Source: Trichomonas vaginalis G3 (lineage: Eukaryota > Parabasalia > Trichomonadida > Trichomonadidae). From it: DNA of 64,000 bases. Numbering within the stretch: the stretch's first letter is position 1; each line of letters starts with the position of its first letter. Where the stretch lies: positions 12,047,507-12,111,506 of the forward strand of contig NC_067206.1 in the NCBI RefSeq assembly GCF_026262505.1. The letters are read 5' to 3'. Made by a program: the position numbers and the translations under genes. Below, in pieces: positions 20,877 to 30,973 of this stretch. The notes beneath the pieces were generated by a model. That model saw only the letters and a list, made by a program, of their open reading frames with translations, had not been told where the DNA came from and did not search any database.

Positions 20877-21842
20877 CTACTTCTTTAACTCTTTGTCGAA
20901 ACCTTCAGACTTCAGTTTCTTTCCAGATGAGAAGTCGTTCACTTGTTTCACCTTACTATGAAGAGCTTCGAAGGCGTTCTTAAAGTCAGCATTTGTTAAA
21001 GCTTCATTTGAACTGTCTTCATCCGCTTGTATTTTTGTCCTTATTGACCCTATAAGTTGGGCTGCTTTAGCGTTGGCTTGGGCATCTAACCAGTCATTGT
21101 TAGCTTTTATATATTCTGCGCTTTTCATTGCCTTTTGCATGGCTGCGTCGTTATTTTTACTTTCTTGTGCTAAGTTTTCATACTGTACGGTTTGGTTTTG
21201 CAACTGTAAAAGTTTTTCTGCCTTTACATTTGCTTCAACTTCTTTTTTATACTCATCGCTATCCATATATGTCTTCAGGGCTTTTTGTTTTATCTCTTCA
21301 TCTTTCAGTACTTTATATTGAGTAGTATGGTTTTTCAAATTTATAACATCTTGTTCCATTTTTGCTACTTCTGCTGCTTTTTCTGACACTTTTTTCGCAT
21401 ATTCCTCTGTACTTAGTTCTTTCAGTTGTTCTTCTTTCTTCTTTTTCTCTACGTTTAACTCATTGAGTTTCTTTGTGTGTCTGTCATATTCTAGTTTCTT
21501 TTCGTTTTCACTTATTTGCTTCTGTATGTCTATGTTTGACTTTTTGACATCTGTTATTTGATTTTTGAGTGAACTCAAATTCATTTGACTTTGAGGGTTA
21601 TAGCTGTTCCGTCTGCAGCTCCACCATAGCCTGCCATTTTCGCTAAAAGTGCCGCTCTTAAACCTCCACTCTGTGCACCAACAACTCGGTTTAAAAGCAT
21701 AGGATTGCTTGACATTTGTTGCAACATAGTGGGGTCATTCAGCATTTGTTGTTGCAACTGTTGTTGTGGTGTCAGTTTTACTATTGGATGTTTCAATGCT
21801 CTTCCTCTTACGTATATTCTTACGTAGCTTACGTGGCATTTT
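20877..21842 (-). pseudogene. Maverick 1 coiled-coil gene, right copy (nearly whole)
   Basis: Reads from a basic start (MPRKLRK type) through a Gln-rich region (PQQQLQQQ, PTMLQQMSSNPMLLNRV), a Gly-rich turn (AKMAGYGGAADG) and about 200 residues of Lys/Glu heptad-rich coiled coil. The basic N-terminus plus coiled coil suggests a DNA- or capsid-bound structural protein; this is inference. Few breaks. Its inverted partner is in the left arm. Confidence 0.6.
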
Positions 21843-22273
21843 AAGTGAAGTTAAAAAGCGGTTTTTGACAGATGTTTATATGACACTTTTTGTTCAGCAC
21901 AAAAAACTACTCGGTCAAAGTGTTGTCAGTTTTGTAAAATAACCGTCCTATCTCATTCTATAAGGGGAAAAGGCTTCTCAAAGTATACTTCCTTGGAACG
22001 CCTGTAACTTTTCCTGTAGCGACGATAGACCCTTACTTGTCCGGACAAAGTTATACTATTTTGAGTGCTCTACAAAAAAGTCAACGGCGACGACTCTCAA
22101 AAACCGTTGTGTAAAAAGTTTTACCGTTGGACAAAAAAGTATATATAGAAAACAAAAAACGTTTATAGTTCATTCAATATTTGAGATGGAACGGTTTGCC
22201 AACGGTAACTATTAAATAAAATAAAAAAATAGGGGGTTACCGTTGACGAAAACGGTTTATTTTAAACTTTTCT
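21843..22273. promoter_or_regulatory. Divergent promoter spacer with AACGG (Myb-type) site array, right arm
   Basis: Seven AACGG/CCGTT cores lie between about 22082 and 22262 (CAACGG, ACCGTTG, TACCGTTGG, GAACGG, CAACGG, ACCGTTG, AACGG), plus weaker ones further left. The spacer separates the divergent coiled-coil gene and the 393-aa gene and is the mirror of 13442-13878. Confidence 0.5.
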
Positions 22274-23455
22274 ATGAGTAGTCCGAAAAAAACAGTTCAT
22301 TTTTGTCTAATGGAAGACCACAGTAGTAGCATGACTGACAATTCTTTACAAAAGCTCTTTAAAGGTCAAACACTTATATCTTCATACTTTACTAGTATGT
22401 CCAAAGAGGTTACACAGGTTTCAGTCCAATCAGACTCCAATCAGACACAAATTGAAGCTCAAATTCAACCAAAAGAAACTGCCGAAGTCGAACAAACTAC
22501 AGAAGCTCAAGTTGTTTCAGTCCAATCAGACTCCAATCAGACACAAATTGAAGCTCAAATTCAACCAAAAGAAACTGCCGAAGTCGAACAAACTACAGAA
22601 GCTCAAGTTGTTTCAGTCCAATCAGACTCCAATCAGACACAAATTGAAGCTCAAATTCAACCAAAAACTTACACTCCTACAGAACCAGAAGGTGTCTTCT
22701 CATTCTCAACAACAGAAGCAAGATATAGAAGACTCATTGCAGATTATCCAAACAATTTGTCCTTAACAGACAACAATGACTATGATAGATATTTCAAAAG
22801 TATAATAAAACCAGTCGAAACATTAGAAAACAAAGTTCAAAACCCGACAGTAATGGTTGACTTTTTCTTGTCGAATTTGCCTTATGTTTCAACTATGATA
22901 TCTCTTCAAGCAATTGACGAATTCATTCTTTGCTGTGAACCAAACTTAAGAGAACAGCTATATGAAACACTCAAAGACTTTCGCCCTTATCCTTTAACTT
23001 ACAATTGGAAAGAAGATGAAAACAAACACGGTTCTTTCTCCTGGAATCTTTCCATTGTTGCTCCAGCTGGTGTAGCTGCACATCCATTCGAAATATATCC
23101 AAAATTGCATTACGAAAACAATATGCATATTATCACAACAGCCGCTTTAGATATTCCTGAACGGATACCAGATGGAGAAGAAGTTTCAATAATATCTGTT
23201 CAAGCAAACCGAGTTGCAATGCCACTTACAGTATGCAATTTCACTCACTCAAGCAGACAATTCTATCAAAATCTTGAGTTCGTTTTTACTGGCACAGCCA
23301 AAATGCTTCTCAAAAAACCAGAACAAACCAAAATAACCATCTTCTTATCTGGTTATTGTGAAGATGAAGACAATTCGGACGAAGAAGAAGAAGAGGAGGA
23401 AACAAGCGAAGACTCAGACGATATCCAGTTCATTTCCATCCATAAAAAACATTAA
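22274..23455 (+). CDS. Maverick 1 arm protein with 32-residue repeats, right copy (looks whole)
   Basis: The frame is 393 codons. Residues about 50-130 consist of a 96-bp (32-residue) tandem repeat, two full copies and one partial (22418, 22514, 22610), with SVQSDSNQTQIEAQIQ as core. The C-terminal two thirds are beta-rich and globular. The tail is Asp/Glu-rich, followed by a short basic end. No family recognised. The acidic tail and the position beside a terminus are shared with the left copy, whose sequence has diverged. It ends about 40 bp inside the element terminus. Confidence 0.6.
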   Translation: MSSPKKTVHFCLMEDHSSSMTDNSLQKLFKGQTLISSYFTSMSKEVTQVSVQSDSNQTQIEAQIQPKETAEVEQTTEAQVVSVQSDSNQTQIEAQIQPKETAEVEQTTEAQVVSVQSDSNQTQIEAQIQPKTYTPTEPEGVFSFSTTEARYRRLIADYPNNLSLTDNNDYDRYFKSIIKPVETLENKVQNPTVMVDFFLSNLPYVSTMISLQAIDEFILCCEPNLREQLYETLKDFRPYPLTYNWKEDENKHGSFSWNLSIVAPAGVAAHPFEIYPKLHYENNMHIITTAALDIPERIPDGEEVSIISVQANRVAMPLTVCNFTHSSRQFYQNLEFVFTGTAKMLLKKPEQTKITIFLSGYCEDEDNSDEEEEEEETSEDSDDIQFISIHKKH

Positions 23456-23622
23456 AGCAAACATTTCAGAATAAAAATTTTAATTTTAATCTAAACATCT
23501 CGGGCTAGAAGGCACGAAGTGCCTGGAAGCCCCACTACCTTTTTTTTTTTTTTTTTTTTTTGATTTAATTATAATTAGGAAAAAGTTAGTTTTGAGAGTA
23601 CTTTTCATAGGCATATAGAATG

Positions 23623-24543
23623 AAATCTTCTGAAAAATAATATCACATAAACTCATATTATTTTCTAATATATAACTATTTTATATAAAAATCAAATTCA
23701 ATGATCTTAAAAGCGAAGGATAAACCTCAAAATTTACGAATATAATGCGTGGGAATATAATGCTTATCTATCATAAAACCATATGAAATATCAATTTTTG
23801 CTTTACGCCTAATTTTTGACGACAATTAGCAAAAAATGTTAAATGTTAACACTCAGTCCATTTGAATATGAAAAATAAAATTGACTTTGATTAAATGTTT
23901 TTATTTATCATGCAATTCTTCTTGCGACCAAAGATTTGAATAAAAGTTCAAAAAATAAGATAGCTTAAAAAATAATATACGGTAGTGTTTACTAATAGAT
24001 GAATAGTATATAAATTCTATTAAAATGGATTTGATCCAAAAAAATATATAAAATTTGATCATAAATAAAATCGTTTTAAATTACTTCTTCATTTAAATTA
24101 TAACAATTATTTTTGGTTTTATATTTTTTGGATCAAATCCATTTTAATAGAATTTATATACTATTCATCTATTAGTAAACACTACCGTATATTATTTTTA
24201 AGCTATCTTATTTTTTGAACTTTTATTCAAATCTTTGGTCGCAAGAAGAATTGCATGATAAATAAAAACATTTAATCAAAGTCTATTTTATTTTTCATAT
24301 TCAAATGGACTGAGTGTTAACATTTAACATTTTTTGCTAATTGTCGTCAAAAATTAGGCGTAAAGCAAAAATTGATATTTCATATGGTTTTATGATAGAT
24401 AAGCATTATATTCCCACGCATTATATTCGTAAATTTTGAGGTTTATCCTTCGCTTTTAAGATCATTGAATTTGATTTTTATATAAAATAGTTATATATTA
24501 GAAAATAATATGAGTTTATGTGATATTATTTTTCAGAAGATTT
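23623..24543. repeat. Large foldback: about 424-bp inverted arms, 74-bp loop
   Basis: 23623-24046 and 24121-24543 are nearly perfect inverted copies (arms begin AAATCTTCTGAAAAATAATA). The 74-bp spacer at 24047-24120 is unrelated. It has no coding capacity. It lies just outside the right end of Maverick 1. The near-identity suggests a recent origin or ongoing correction between arms; an assembly artefact is also possible. Confidence 0.8.
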
Positions 24544-24705
24544 TGTGTTCTTCTTCAAAATTTTATTTTTTTTTATTAAAAAGAATCTTCACAAAATACA
24601 CATTTACTTTAATTAATATTTAAAAACGTGCTCTATCAAAAGTTCCAAAAATTCAATATTTTAGCTTTTCTGAGGTGTCACTTTTGATGAATTTCTGTTT
24701 ACAAC

Positions 24706-25214
24706 AAATATACTAGTTTAGGTGGTATAATTTTTTTCGATAAATTTGAGAGTATGTACGTTTAGGGCATCAAAAGTGTTAATTCGCTCAGCGAAAGCTG
24801 AGCTAGCTTCGTTCTCGAAAAAATAGGGAAGGAGTGAAAGAGAGTGATACAGATGTTGACACATTCATATCATTTCAACAAATTTTGATCAAATTGAAAT
24901 GCAATGAAATTCAATTCACTTCATATCCTTCAGTCAGTACATTGACATCCTTCTACATCACAATGATAACTCGTGCATCAATAGTTCTACAACTAACTCA
25001 GAAAAAACAAGATTTTTACTTCCAGCTTACAGCTTTTAAAAAGTTTCGATGATAAAAATCACTCTACTCTTGTTTATCGATATGTTGTGATAGTAGGTAA
25101 ACGTATTCTTATCGATATTAATAAAAATATTTTTACGAAAATCTGAACCAATTACAGAGTTATTCATAAAGTTTATGATAACTGTAATTACTTCATCTTT
25201 GTTTAATATTTGAA
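24706..25214. repeat. Right arm of the 508-bp inverted repeat
   Basis: Inverted copy of 10826-11333 with only scattered differences. It contains the GCTCAGCGAAAGCTGAGC hairpin near 24787-24805. Its 72-codon frame (24834-25052) differs from the other arm by only a few residues, but since the whole repeat is conserved this is not evidence of coding. Confidence 0.75.
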
Positions 25215-25364
25215 TGAGAAAGGGACAGACTAGCCCATTGTCACTTTTTAATTTAGCAAATGAACGCTTATGGAGTGGAGTTTTTGGGTAAATCTGATTT
25301 GCTTATAAATGAAATAAAATCAAAAGAAACCATATTGGCATTATATTATGCAAAAATAAATGAT
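25215..25364. other. Short spacer, nothing recognised
   Basis: AT-rich sequence between the inverted-repeat arm and the satellite array, with no feature seen. Confidence 0.5.
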
Positions 25365-26418
25365 CTTATTTAGTACTTTTAAAGTTAATTTCAGAAAAAA
25401 TTTGACACAATGGTATCCGGCACATACAAGTGGTGTACAACCAAAATATAAGTTGGTTTAAACATATATTGCTATATCTCATGATCTTACTTAGTACTTT
25501 TAAAGTTAATTTCAGAAAAAAATTTGACACAATGGTATCCGGCACATACAAGTGGTGTACAACCAAAATATAAGTTGGTTTAAACATATATTGCTATATC
25601 TCATGATCTTACTTAGTACTTTTAAAGTTAATTTCAGAAAAAATTTGACACACATGGTATCCGGCACATACAAGTGGTGTACAACCAAAATATAAGTTGG
25701 TTTAAACATATATTGCTATATCTCATGATCTTACTTAGTACTTTTAAAGTTAATTTCAGAAAAAATTTGACACAATGGTATCCGGCACATACAAGTGGTG
25801 TACAACCAAAATATAAGTTGGTTTAAACATATATTGCTATATCTCATGATCTTACTTAGTACTTTTAAAGTTAATTTCAGAAAAAATTTGACACAATGGT
25901 ATCCGGCACATACAAGTGGTGTACAACCAAAATATAAGTTGGTTTAAACATATATTGCTATATCTCATGATCTTACTTAGTACTTTTAAAGTTAATTTCA
26001 GAAAAAATTTGACACAATGGTATCCGGCACATACAAGTGGTGTACAACCAAAATATAAGTTGGTTTAAACATATATTGCTATATCTCATGATCTTACTTA
26101 GTACTTTTAAAGTTAATTTCAGAAAAAATTTGACACAATGGTATCCGGCACATACAAGTGGTGTACAACCAAAATATAAGTTGGTTTAAACATATATTGC
26201 TATATCTCATGATCTTACTTAGTACTTTTAAAGTTAATTTCAGAAAAAATTTGACACAATGGTATCCGGCACATACAAGTGGTGTACAACCAAAATATAA
26301 GTTGGTTTAAACATATATTGCTATATCTCATGATCTTACTTAGTACTTTTAAAGTTAATTTCAGAAAAAATTTGACACAATGGTATCCGGCACATACAAG
26401 TGGTGTACAACCAAAATT
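25365..26418. repeat. 121-bp tandem array, nine copies
   Basis: The unit contains AAAGTTAATTTCAGAAAAAA, GGTATCCGGCACATACAAGT and TATAAGTTGGTTTAAACATA. AAAGTTAATT recurs at 25381, 25502, 25624, 25746, 25867, 25988, 26109, 26230 and 26351 (period 121-122). Copies are almost identical. Open frames over the array are repeat-derived and not genes. It ends about 160 bp upstream of the MULE transposase start. Confidence 0.9.
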
Positions 26419-26564
26419 TCATATCCCTAGTTTTACATTTATGTTTAGTTTTATTTCACCTAATTTTCAAAGATCATAATTGAATTAGATGGCCAAGCTA
26501 TTCAAAACACGACCAAGCTTATCAAAATAAGACCAATATATTCAAAATTCTTTATTCTTTCAAA

Positions 26565-26571
26565 TCATTTC
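26565..26571 (+). promoter_or_regulatory. Candidate initiator (Inr) of the MULE transposase
   Basis: TCATTTC matches TCAYTWY with the A 11 nt before the ATG, so this transposon gene appears to use the host initiator type, unlike the Maverick genes to its right. Confidence 0.55.
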
Positions 26572-26577
26572 ATTTTA

Positions 26578-27730
26578 ATGCAGATCCAAGATCACGAACT
26601 CACATATATCGAGTTGCTTAAGTATGGAGTGCAACAAGAAATCCAAGCAGGTTGTAGTTATTCATATAAAACTAGGAAAGAAAGAAATCAAATCCAATTT
26701 AATTGTAAGTGGCCGAATTGTCCATGTCGCTTCCTTGTTGATACACTTCCCGATGACAAGTACCACATACGAAAATGTATTAACACCCACAATCATTCTG
26801 CCCCTTTTCCAAACAAATCACAACAAATTACATCATATTTTTATAGATCTTATTTAACAAGATATTTTGAATCAAATCAAGACCGTGTTTACGCACAATT
26901 AAGGTGTTTCAAAGATCTTAATATCCCATTTGATAGTGGGATCATTCCGGAAATGTTTCAACAATCTACAGATGCTTTAAAAAAGTTTTCTAAACGCCTT
27001 CATGCAATCAATACCCGTTTCTCAGCGGATGATGTTACATCTCTTGCAATTTTTGTCGACATGGTTAAGAGTCATTCTCCAGATGATCTCATCGAGTTTA
27101 TTCACGAGCCAGATCGTATGATTTTCTATTACGACCCATTCGAAGCAAATGCTTTTTCACATCAAATACAAACTTATCACATTGATTCCACTTATAAGCT
27201 CTTGCGCTCTCGCATACCATTTTATGGCGTCACTGGCAAATTCGCGGAATCAATTGTTTTTCCGTTTTTGTATTTTTTCGTTTGGCCCGACACAAGTGAA
27301 AATATACAAGTTTGTCTCACAGCATATTTTGGCTCCATCAATCGCGAACCATCTTATTTTTCAATGGACTGCGCACCTCAAATCACAAATGCTGTTGAAA
27401 CAGCCATCCCCTTATGCCAGATCATTTGGTGTGGCATTCATGTGTTGCGCGCTGTCATGAGAAAGGCTGAAAAGTTTCAAGATCGTTCCAACTTCGAAAC
27501 TTTCTATAACTTAATGAAGTTATTGGTCTTTGGTTCTGAAGAGGAAGAAATTGATCCTGATGAAGTTTACAACAATTTAGAAGAAATTTTAAATGAGGAA
27601 CCTGCTGCCCGTGAATACTTTGACCGACAGTGGCGCCATCATCTTGACAGGTGGATGCTTCGCTATAGAAATGAAGGAGATGGAACAAACAACATCTCGG
27701 AATCACATTTCAAGGTTTTGAAGCACCAGT
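26578..27730 (+). CDS. MULE (Mutator-like) transposase, 3' truncated by Maverick A
   Basis: About 383 aa remain. Residues about 40-85 form a WRKY/GCM1-FLYWCH-like zinc finger (CKWPNCPCRF ... KCINTHNH, giving C..C and H.H ligands) that would bind transposon ends. The DDE core follows: YHIDSTYKL (first Asp, near residue 203), FSMDCAPQI (second Asp, near 263), then the MULE-typical WCGIHVLRAV and, near the end, NNISESHFK. The C-terminal part expected in MULE transposases is missing because the Maverick A terminus begins at 27731; the last few codons come from the junction. A plain DNA transposon, now probably inactive. The downstream TIR is not in view. The satellite array upstream may be part of the transposon. 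Confidence 0.85.
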
Positions 27731-27999
27731 AGTTAGTAAGACTAAGTCGCGTACTGTGGCACTGCGCGCCTCCGTACACCACTTAGCGGTTTTGACACTT
27801 TACGAAACCGGTAACGTATATTTTACAACACAACCACAACACCAACTTAACCTTAAATATTTACAAAACCGTCTGACACATAAACGACTTCACTAACGAC
27901 ATCACTAACGACTTCACTAACGAATTCACTACCGTCCTCACTAAATAAAAATAACCTTATTTTTATTTTTTATTTAATTTTTTATTTCATTACAAAGAC

Positions 28000-28434
28000 A
28001 TGTCTGACTACATTTACTATGACTCTTTCCCAGAACGTTTCCGTGAACTATTCAAAACTCAAGTAAAACTGAGAAACATGCATTTTAACAAAGACAGACC
28101 CATTGACGATGAAAGAAACCCTGAATATATTACAATCCCTTATGACGCAAAGTTCATTGCATACATTCCTTATGGTCGCAGAGGAACGAAAACTATTTCA
28201 ACAAAGAACAAAAATTATTTCTGGAGCGATGAAGAAAATTGCCTTATCTACATAAATGCATACTTAAATAAAGCTACATATTGTACAAAAGAAGGTTGGA
28301 CTGGATTTGAGCTCTACATATACGACGACGATGGAAACAGACGTTGTGTATACCCATACGATAATATGTACCATTGTTTTCATCAAGCATTAAACGAATA
28401 CATAGTCAGTAAGGGTCTCATTCCTGTTGAGTAG
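28000..28434 (+). CDS. TIR-region gene of Maverick A, unknown function
   Basis: The product is 144 aa and rich in aromatic and charged residues (IYYDSFPERFRELF, FIAYIPYGRRG, YCTKEGWTGFELYIYDDDGN). It lies between the terminus and the first hairpin, the slot that in Maverick B holds an unrelated 106-108 aa gene. It is preceded by TTTTTTATTTCATTACAAAGAC before the ATG, the element promoter pattern. No family recognised. Confidence 0.6.
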   Translation: MSDYIYYDSFPERFRELFKTQVKLRNMHFNKDRPIDDERNPEYITIPYDAKFIAYIPYGRRGTKTISTKNKNYFWSDEENCLIYINAYLNKATYCTKEGWTGFELYIYDDDGNRRCVYPYDNMYHCFHQALNEYIVSKGLIPVE

Positions 28435-28535
28435 ATATGCTTTATTTTGTTCTGTCATTTATATAAAAATAAACTTAAAAATTAATGATATCACCACCCT
28501 CACACGTATGAAAACATAGCACAAAAATAAATTTA

Positions 28536-28582
28536 GGTGAAGTGGTGAAATCTCACCTCTTTTTTCACCCGGTTTTTCACCC
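28536..28582. repeat. GGTGAA-type palindromic hairpin array
   Basis: Two GGTGAA-type hexamers are followed by three inverted ones (TCACC). It lies between the convergent 3' ends of the 144-aa and 81-aa genes. It is one of about eleven such structures in elements A, B and the A-type flank. Confidence 0.7.
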
Positions 28583-28598
28583 TGTTGAATTCATTGCT

Positions 28599-28844
28599 TT
28601 ATAACTCTCTTCCTTTCTCCAACTCTTCTAACTTCTTCTTAAGTTCAGCAATGTTGTCCTCATGAAGTTTAATCTTCCTTAATATACCTTCTCTATCTAA
28701 TGGTTGCTTTATCTTTCTAAACTGAACTCTACCATCCTTCATAGTATGAATGTAAAAACCTTCTGGAATAGTTCCTGATTTAATGTATTCTACCAAAAAC
28801 TTTTGTTTCATTGCTTCAGTGACTTTATTTGTCATTTCAATCAA
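28599..28844 (-). CDS. Small Maverick A protein, counterpart of 53352-53588
   Basis: The product is 81 aa. It begins MxxxVTEAMKQKFLVEYIKSG, has a short beta hairpin (GFYIHTMKDGRVQFRKI) and ends in a Leu/Lys/Glu coiled coil. The GFYxHxxxDGxxxFRK pattern also appears in the N-terminal part of the gene at 30974-31401, so the two small proteins may share a fold. Function unknown; a virion-associated or DNA-binding role is possible. Looks whole. Confidence 0.6.
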   Translation of the reverse strand: MIEMTNKVTEAMKQKFLVEYIKSGTIPEGFYIHTMKDGRVQFRKIKQPLDREGILRKIKLHEDNIAELKKKLEELEKGREL

Positions 28845-28883
28845 ATAAAAATTTTAATATTAAATAAAAATAACGTTATTTTT

Positions 28884-29341
28884 TCAGTAAGGAAACGCAG
28901 GAGTTTTACGATTTATTTGAGGAGTAGGTTCTGGTTTAAATGTTGGAGTCGGTTTAGGAGTTGACTTTTGAACAGGAGTTTGTACTTCCATAGGTTCAGG
29001 AGTCATTGAAGGTTTTGCTTGTGAAGGCGTTGGTTTTGGCGAAGGTGTTGGAGTTTGTTTAACTTCAGCTACTTCAGTATTATTTACAACATTTGCTTTA
29101 TTTCTTTTCAACATCATAACTGCTCCTGCTGTAGCTAGCAAACCTAGTGGAGACCATATCTTATATAAGGACTTGACCAAATGCTATTTTTGACAGGAGC
29201 TGGTGGAACACCTAACCTTGGTGAGACTGCTCTTTGCCATTGTGCAGCTCGTAAGAAATATTCAATAGGTGCTCCATAATCGTTTGGTAAAGTTTGTTTC
29301 ACAGATGGTGAAGGTTCACGAGAGCTTGATGAAGAACTCAT
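28884..29341 (-). pseudogene. Pro-rich membrane-anchored protein gene of Maverick A (broken)
   Basis: Counterpart of the 156-aa gene at 52833-53303: Ser-rich start, IEYFLRAAQWQRAVSPR, a hydrophobic segment (LGLLATAGAVMML) and a Pro/Thr/Lys-rich tail. About one break. Confidence 0.6.
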
Positions 29342-29371
29342 TTATAAGCTTTAAAAATAAACGTTCATCCT

Positions 29372-30946
29372 TTATTCCTCACTGTCGTCCGTAGCTAAGT
29401 TATAGTCATCTAATCTTATTATGGGGATTCCATTAGCACGCACCTGAATGGCAAAGCAACAATCCCTCATAAATCCAATAAGTGGCTTTGGTACATTTTC
29501 AGTTGCTAGTTCAATAGGTCCTTTAACAGACAATTTGTATGTTATTGGAGCAGTAGATGTTTGACCTTGCTGGAAGCAAAAGTCCACTTCTGTTGGAAAA
29601 CCACATAAGAAATGTGTGTTGTCATAGCTATCCCATTTATGTTCCACACTACCATCATCCACCAATGACCTCATAACATCTTCATTAAATCCTATCATAT
29701 CATTGTTTGTATTGCAAGCGTTCGCAACCATTTCATAAAATACAGGTCCATATGATTTTTCAGGTTCTGCAGGCATATTTCCATAAGCTCCCATGGAAAG
29801 CTGAAGATATTTAAACTTAGGGTTCTCAAAATTAACATAATAGTTGTCTTTCTTTCTAAATAGTGCCCAAATACTTTTAACATTAATAGGCGTATAAGCT
29901 GCTGTAAATGTTGCACTTGAACTATCTGTATTCTTTGAGAATGAACCGTCCATAGGAATCCAATCCATAACTTTAACAGGAAAACATAAAGCCTCGTTTG
30001 TATAATGTTCTACAAGTTCTGTATAAATGTTAGGGTCTAAAGAGAATGACTTTGGATGAATGAAACATTCATTAAAATCCATCTTTGTTCGAAATAGTTG
30101 CTGGGTTACAGTTGTAATAGTAACTGTTCCACTAGCTTCTACTGACTTCGTTATCATAGTGAATGGTTCATTCCATGGAACAAATTTATTTGTCGGTGGA
30201 TTTGAATCTGAAGCAAATGCAACTTTAAGAGTTGAATTGAAAGCAATGATATCATTTACAGATATAGATGTGCATTGTAAGGCGTCGCTACTGAACTTTA
30301 CTTTAAGCTGAATGTTTCCTGCAAAAGCTGGAATAAATCGAATAGCTTCTAATGGAAGGAATCTTCTAACAGGAATTCTTAAACGAAGCTTAAAATCAAA
30401 TGATTTTCCTGCTGTAATTGGACCACTAACAATTTGTCCTGTTCTGCATGTTCCCGAATGACTCCATACATCTTCATGTCGAGTCTTTGAGAAAACATCT
30501 ACTTTCTTTATTTGTTCGGTAGTTTGTGAGTTTGAAGTTATATATGCTTCTTCTCTTGCGTTGTCTTGAGAATATACGATACGACCATTTGCAAGGATTT
30601 GATATCCAGCAACTGCATAGAAAGCGTCATCGAAGCCAATCCAAAATCCTGGTGGGTTTATTTTATTGGAACCTGAACCAATTTCTTTATCTACAATAAA
30701 TTGACCTTCCATTTTATACGTAATGAATGTATTGTAAAGGTCCAACATATTTTCACCAGGAGGTGAGAGATTGAATGTTACCCATGTGTTATCTTTAGCA
30801 GTTCCAGGTTGTGATGGAATCTTTGCGTCAGAATATTTTCTATTAGTGTCCCCAATTTGAACTGCATTGTCTATGATATCGAAATATGAGCGAATCTGAT
30901 GAATATGCTCTGCTGGAGTAAATTTGTTTAACTGTTCGTTCTGCAT
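29372..30946 (-). CDS. Major capsid protein of Maverick A (double jelly roll), looks whole
   Basis: 524 residues, almost identical to 51228-52802. It matches the Polinton major capsid protein by length, gene context and beta-rich composition. Recognisable parts are WVTFNLSPPGENMLDLYNTF near residue 60 and GYQILANGRIVYSQDNAREE near residue 115. Further on come IPVRRFLPLE, FAGNIQLKVKF and, in the second jelly roll, SIWALFRKKDNYYVNFENPK. Such proteins form the trimeric capsomers of an icosahedral virion. It is preceded by TTTTTATCCGAATCAAAGAC and then the ATG. Confidence 0.8.
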   Translation of the reverse strand: MQNEQLNKFTPAEHIHQIRSYFDIIDNAVQIGDTNRKYSDAKIPSQPGTAKDNTWVTFNLSPPGENMLDLYNTFITYKMEGQFIVDKEIGSGSNKINPPGFWIGFDDAFYAVAGYQILANGRIVYSQDNAREEAYITSNSQTTEQIKKVDVFSKTRHEDVWSHSGTCRTGQIVSGPITAGKSFDFKLRLRIPVRRFLPLEAIRFIPAFAGNIQLKVKFSSDALQCTSISVNDIIAFNSTLKVAFASDSNPPTNKFVPWNEPFTMITKSVEASGTVTITTVTQQLFRTKMDFNECFIHPKSFSLDPNIYTELVEHYTNEALCFPVKVMDWIPMDGSFSKNTDSSSATFTAAYTPINVKSIWALFRKKDNYYVNFENPKFKYLQLSMGAYGNMPAEPEKSYGPVFYEMVANACNTNNDMIGFNEDVMRSLVDDGSVEHKWDSYDNTHFLCGFPTEVDFCFQQGQTSTAPITYKLSVKGPIELATENVPKPLIGFMRDCCFAIQVRANGIPIIRLDDYNLATDDSEE

Positions 30947-30973
30947 GTCTTTGATTCGGATAAAAATATCTAT

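Larger units (their letters stand above)
12373..23539. mobile_element. Maverick 1 (Polinton), old, structural genes only, broken
   Basis: The ends at 12373-12422 and 23491-23539 are inverted copies starting GGTAGTGGGGCTTCCAGGCA, each abutting a poly-A/poly-T run outside. Inside, both ends carry gene-bearing inverted arms (about 13442-14850 and 20877-22273), then a central set of capsid-type genes. No polymerase B, integrase or packaging ATPase was found, so it is non-autonomous as it stands. It has many breaks, mostly in the left arm and centre. It is clearly older than elements A and B in this window. At 11.2 kb it is short for this family. Confidence 0.75.

Noticed and set aside
24834-25052. 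72-codon frame (and its twin 10988-11206) as a conserved gene
   Set aside because: The whole 508-bp repeat is conserved equally, so the open frame carries no separate signal of coding.
25366-26479. Open frames over the 121-bp array
   Set aside because: They repeat with the satellite unit and have no independent support.
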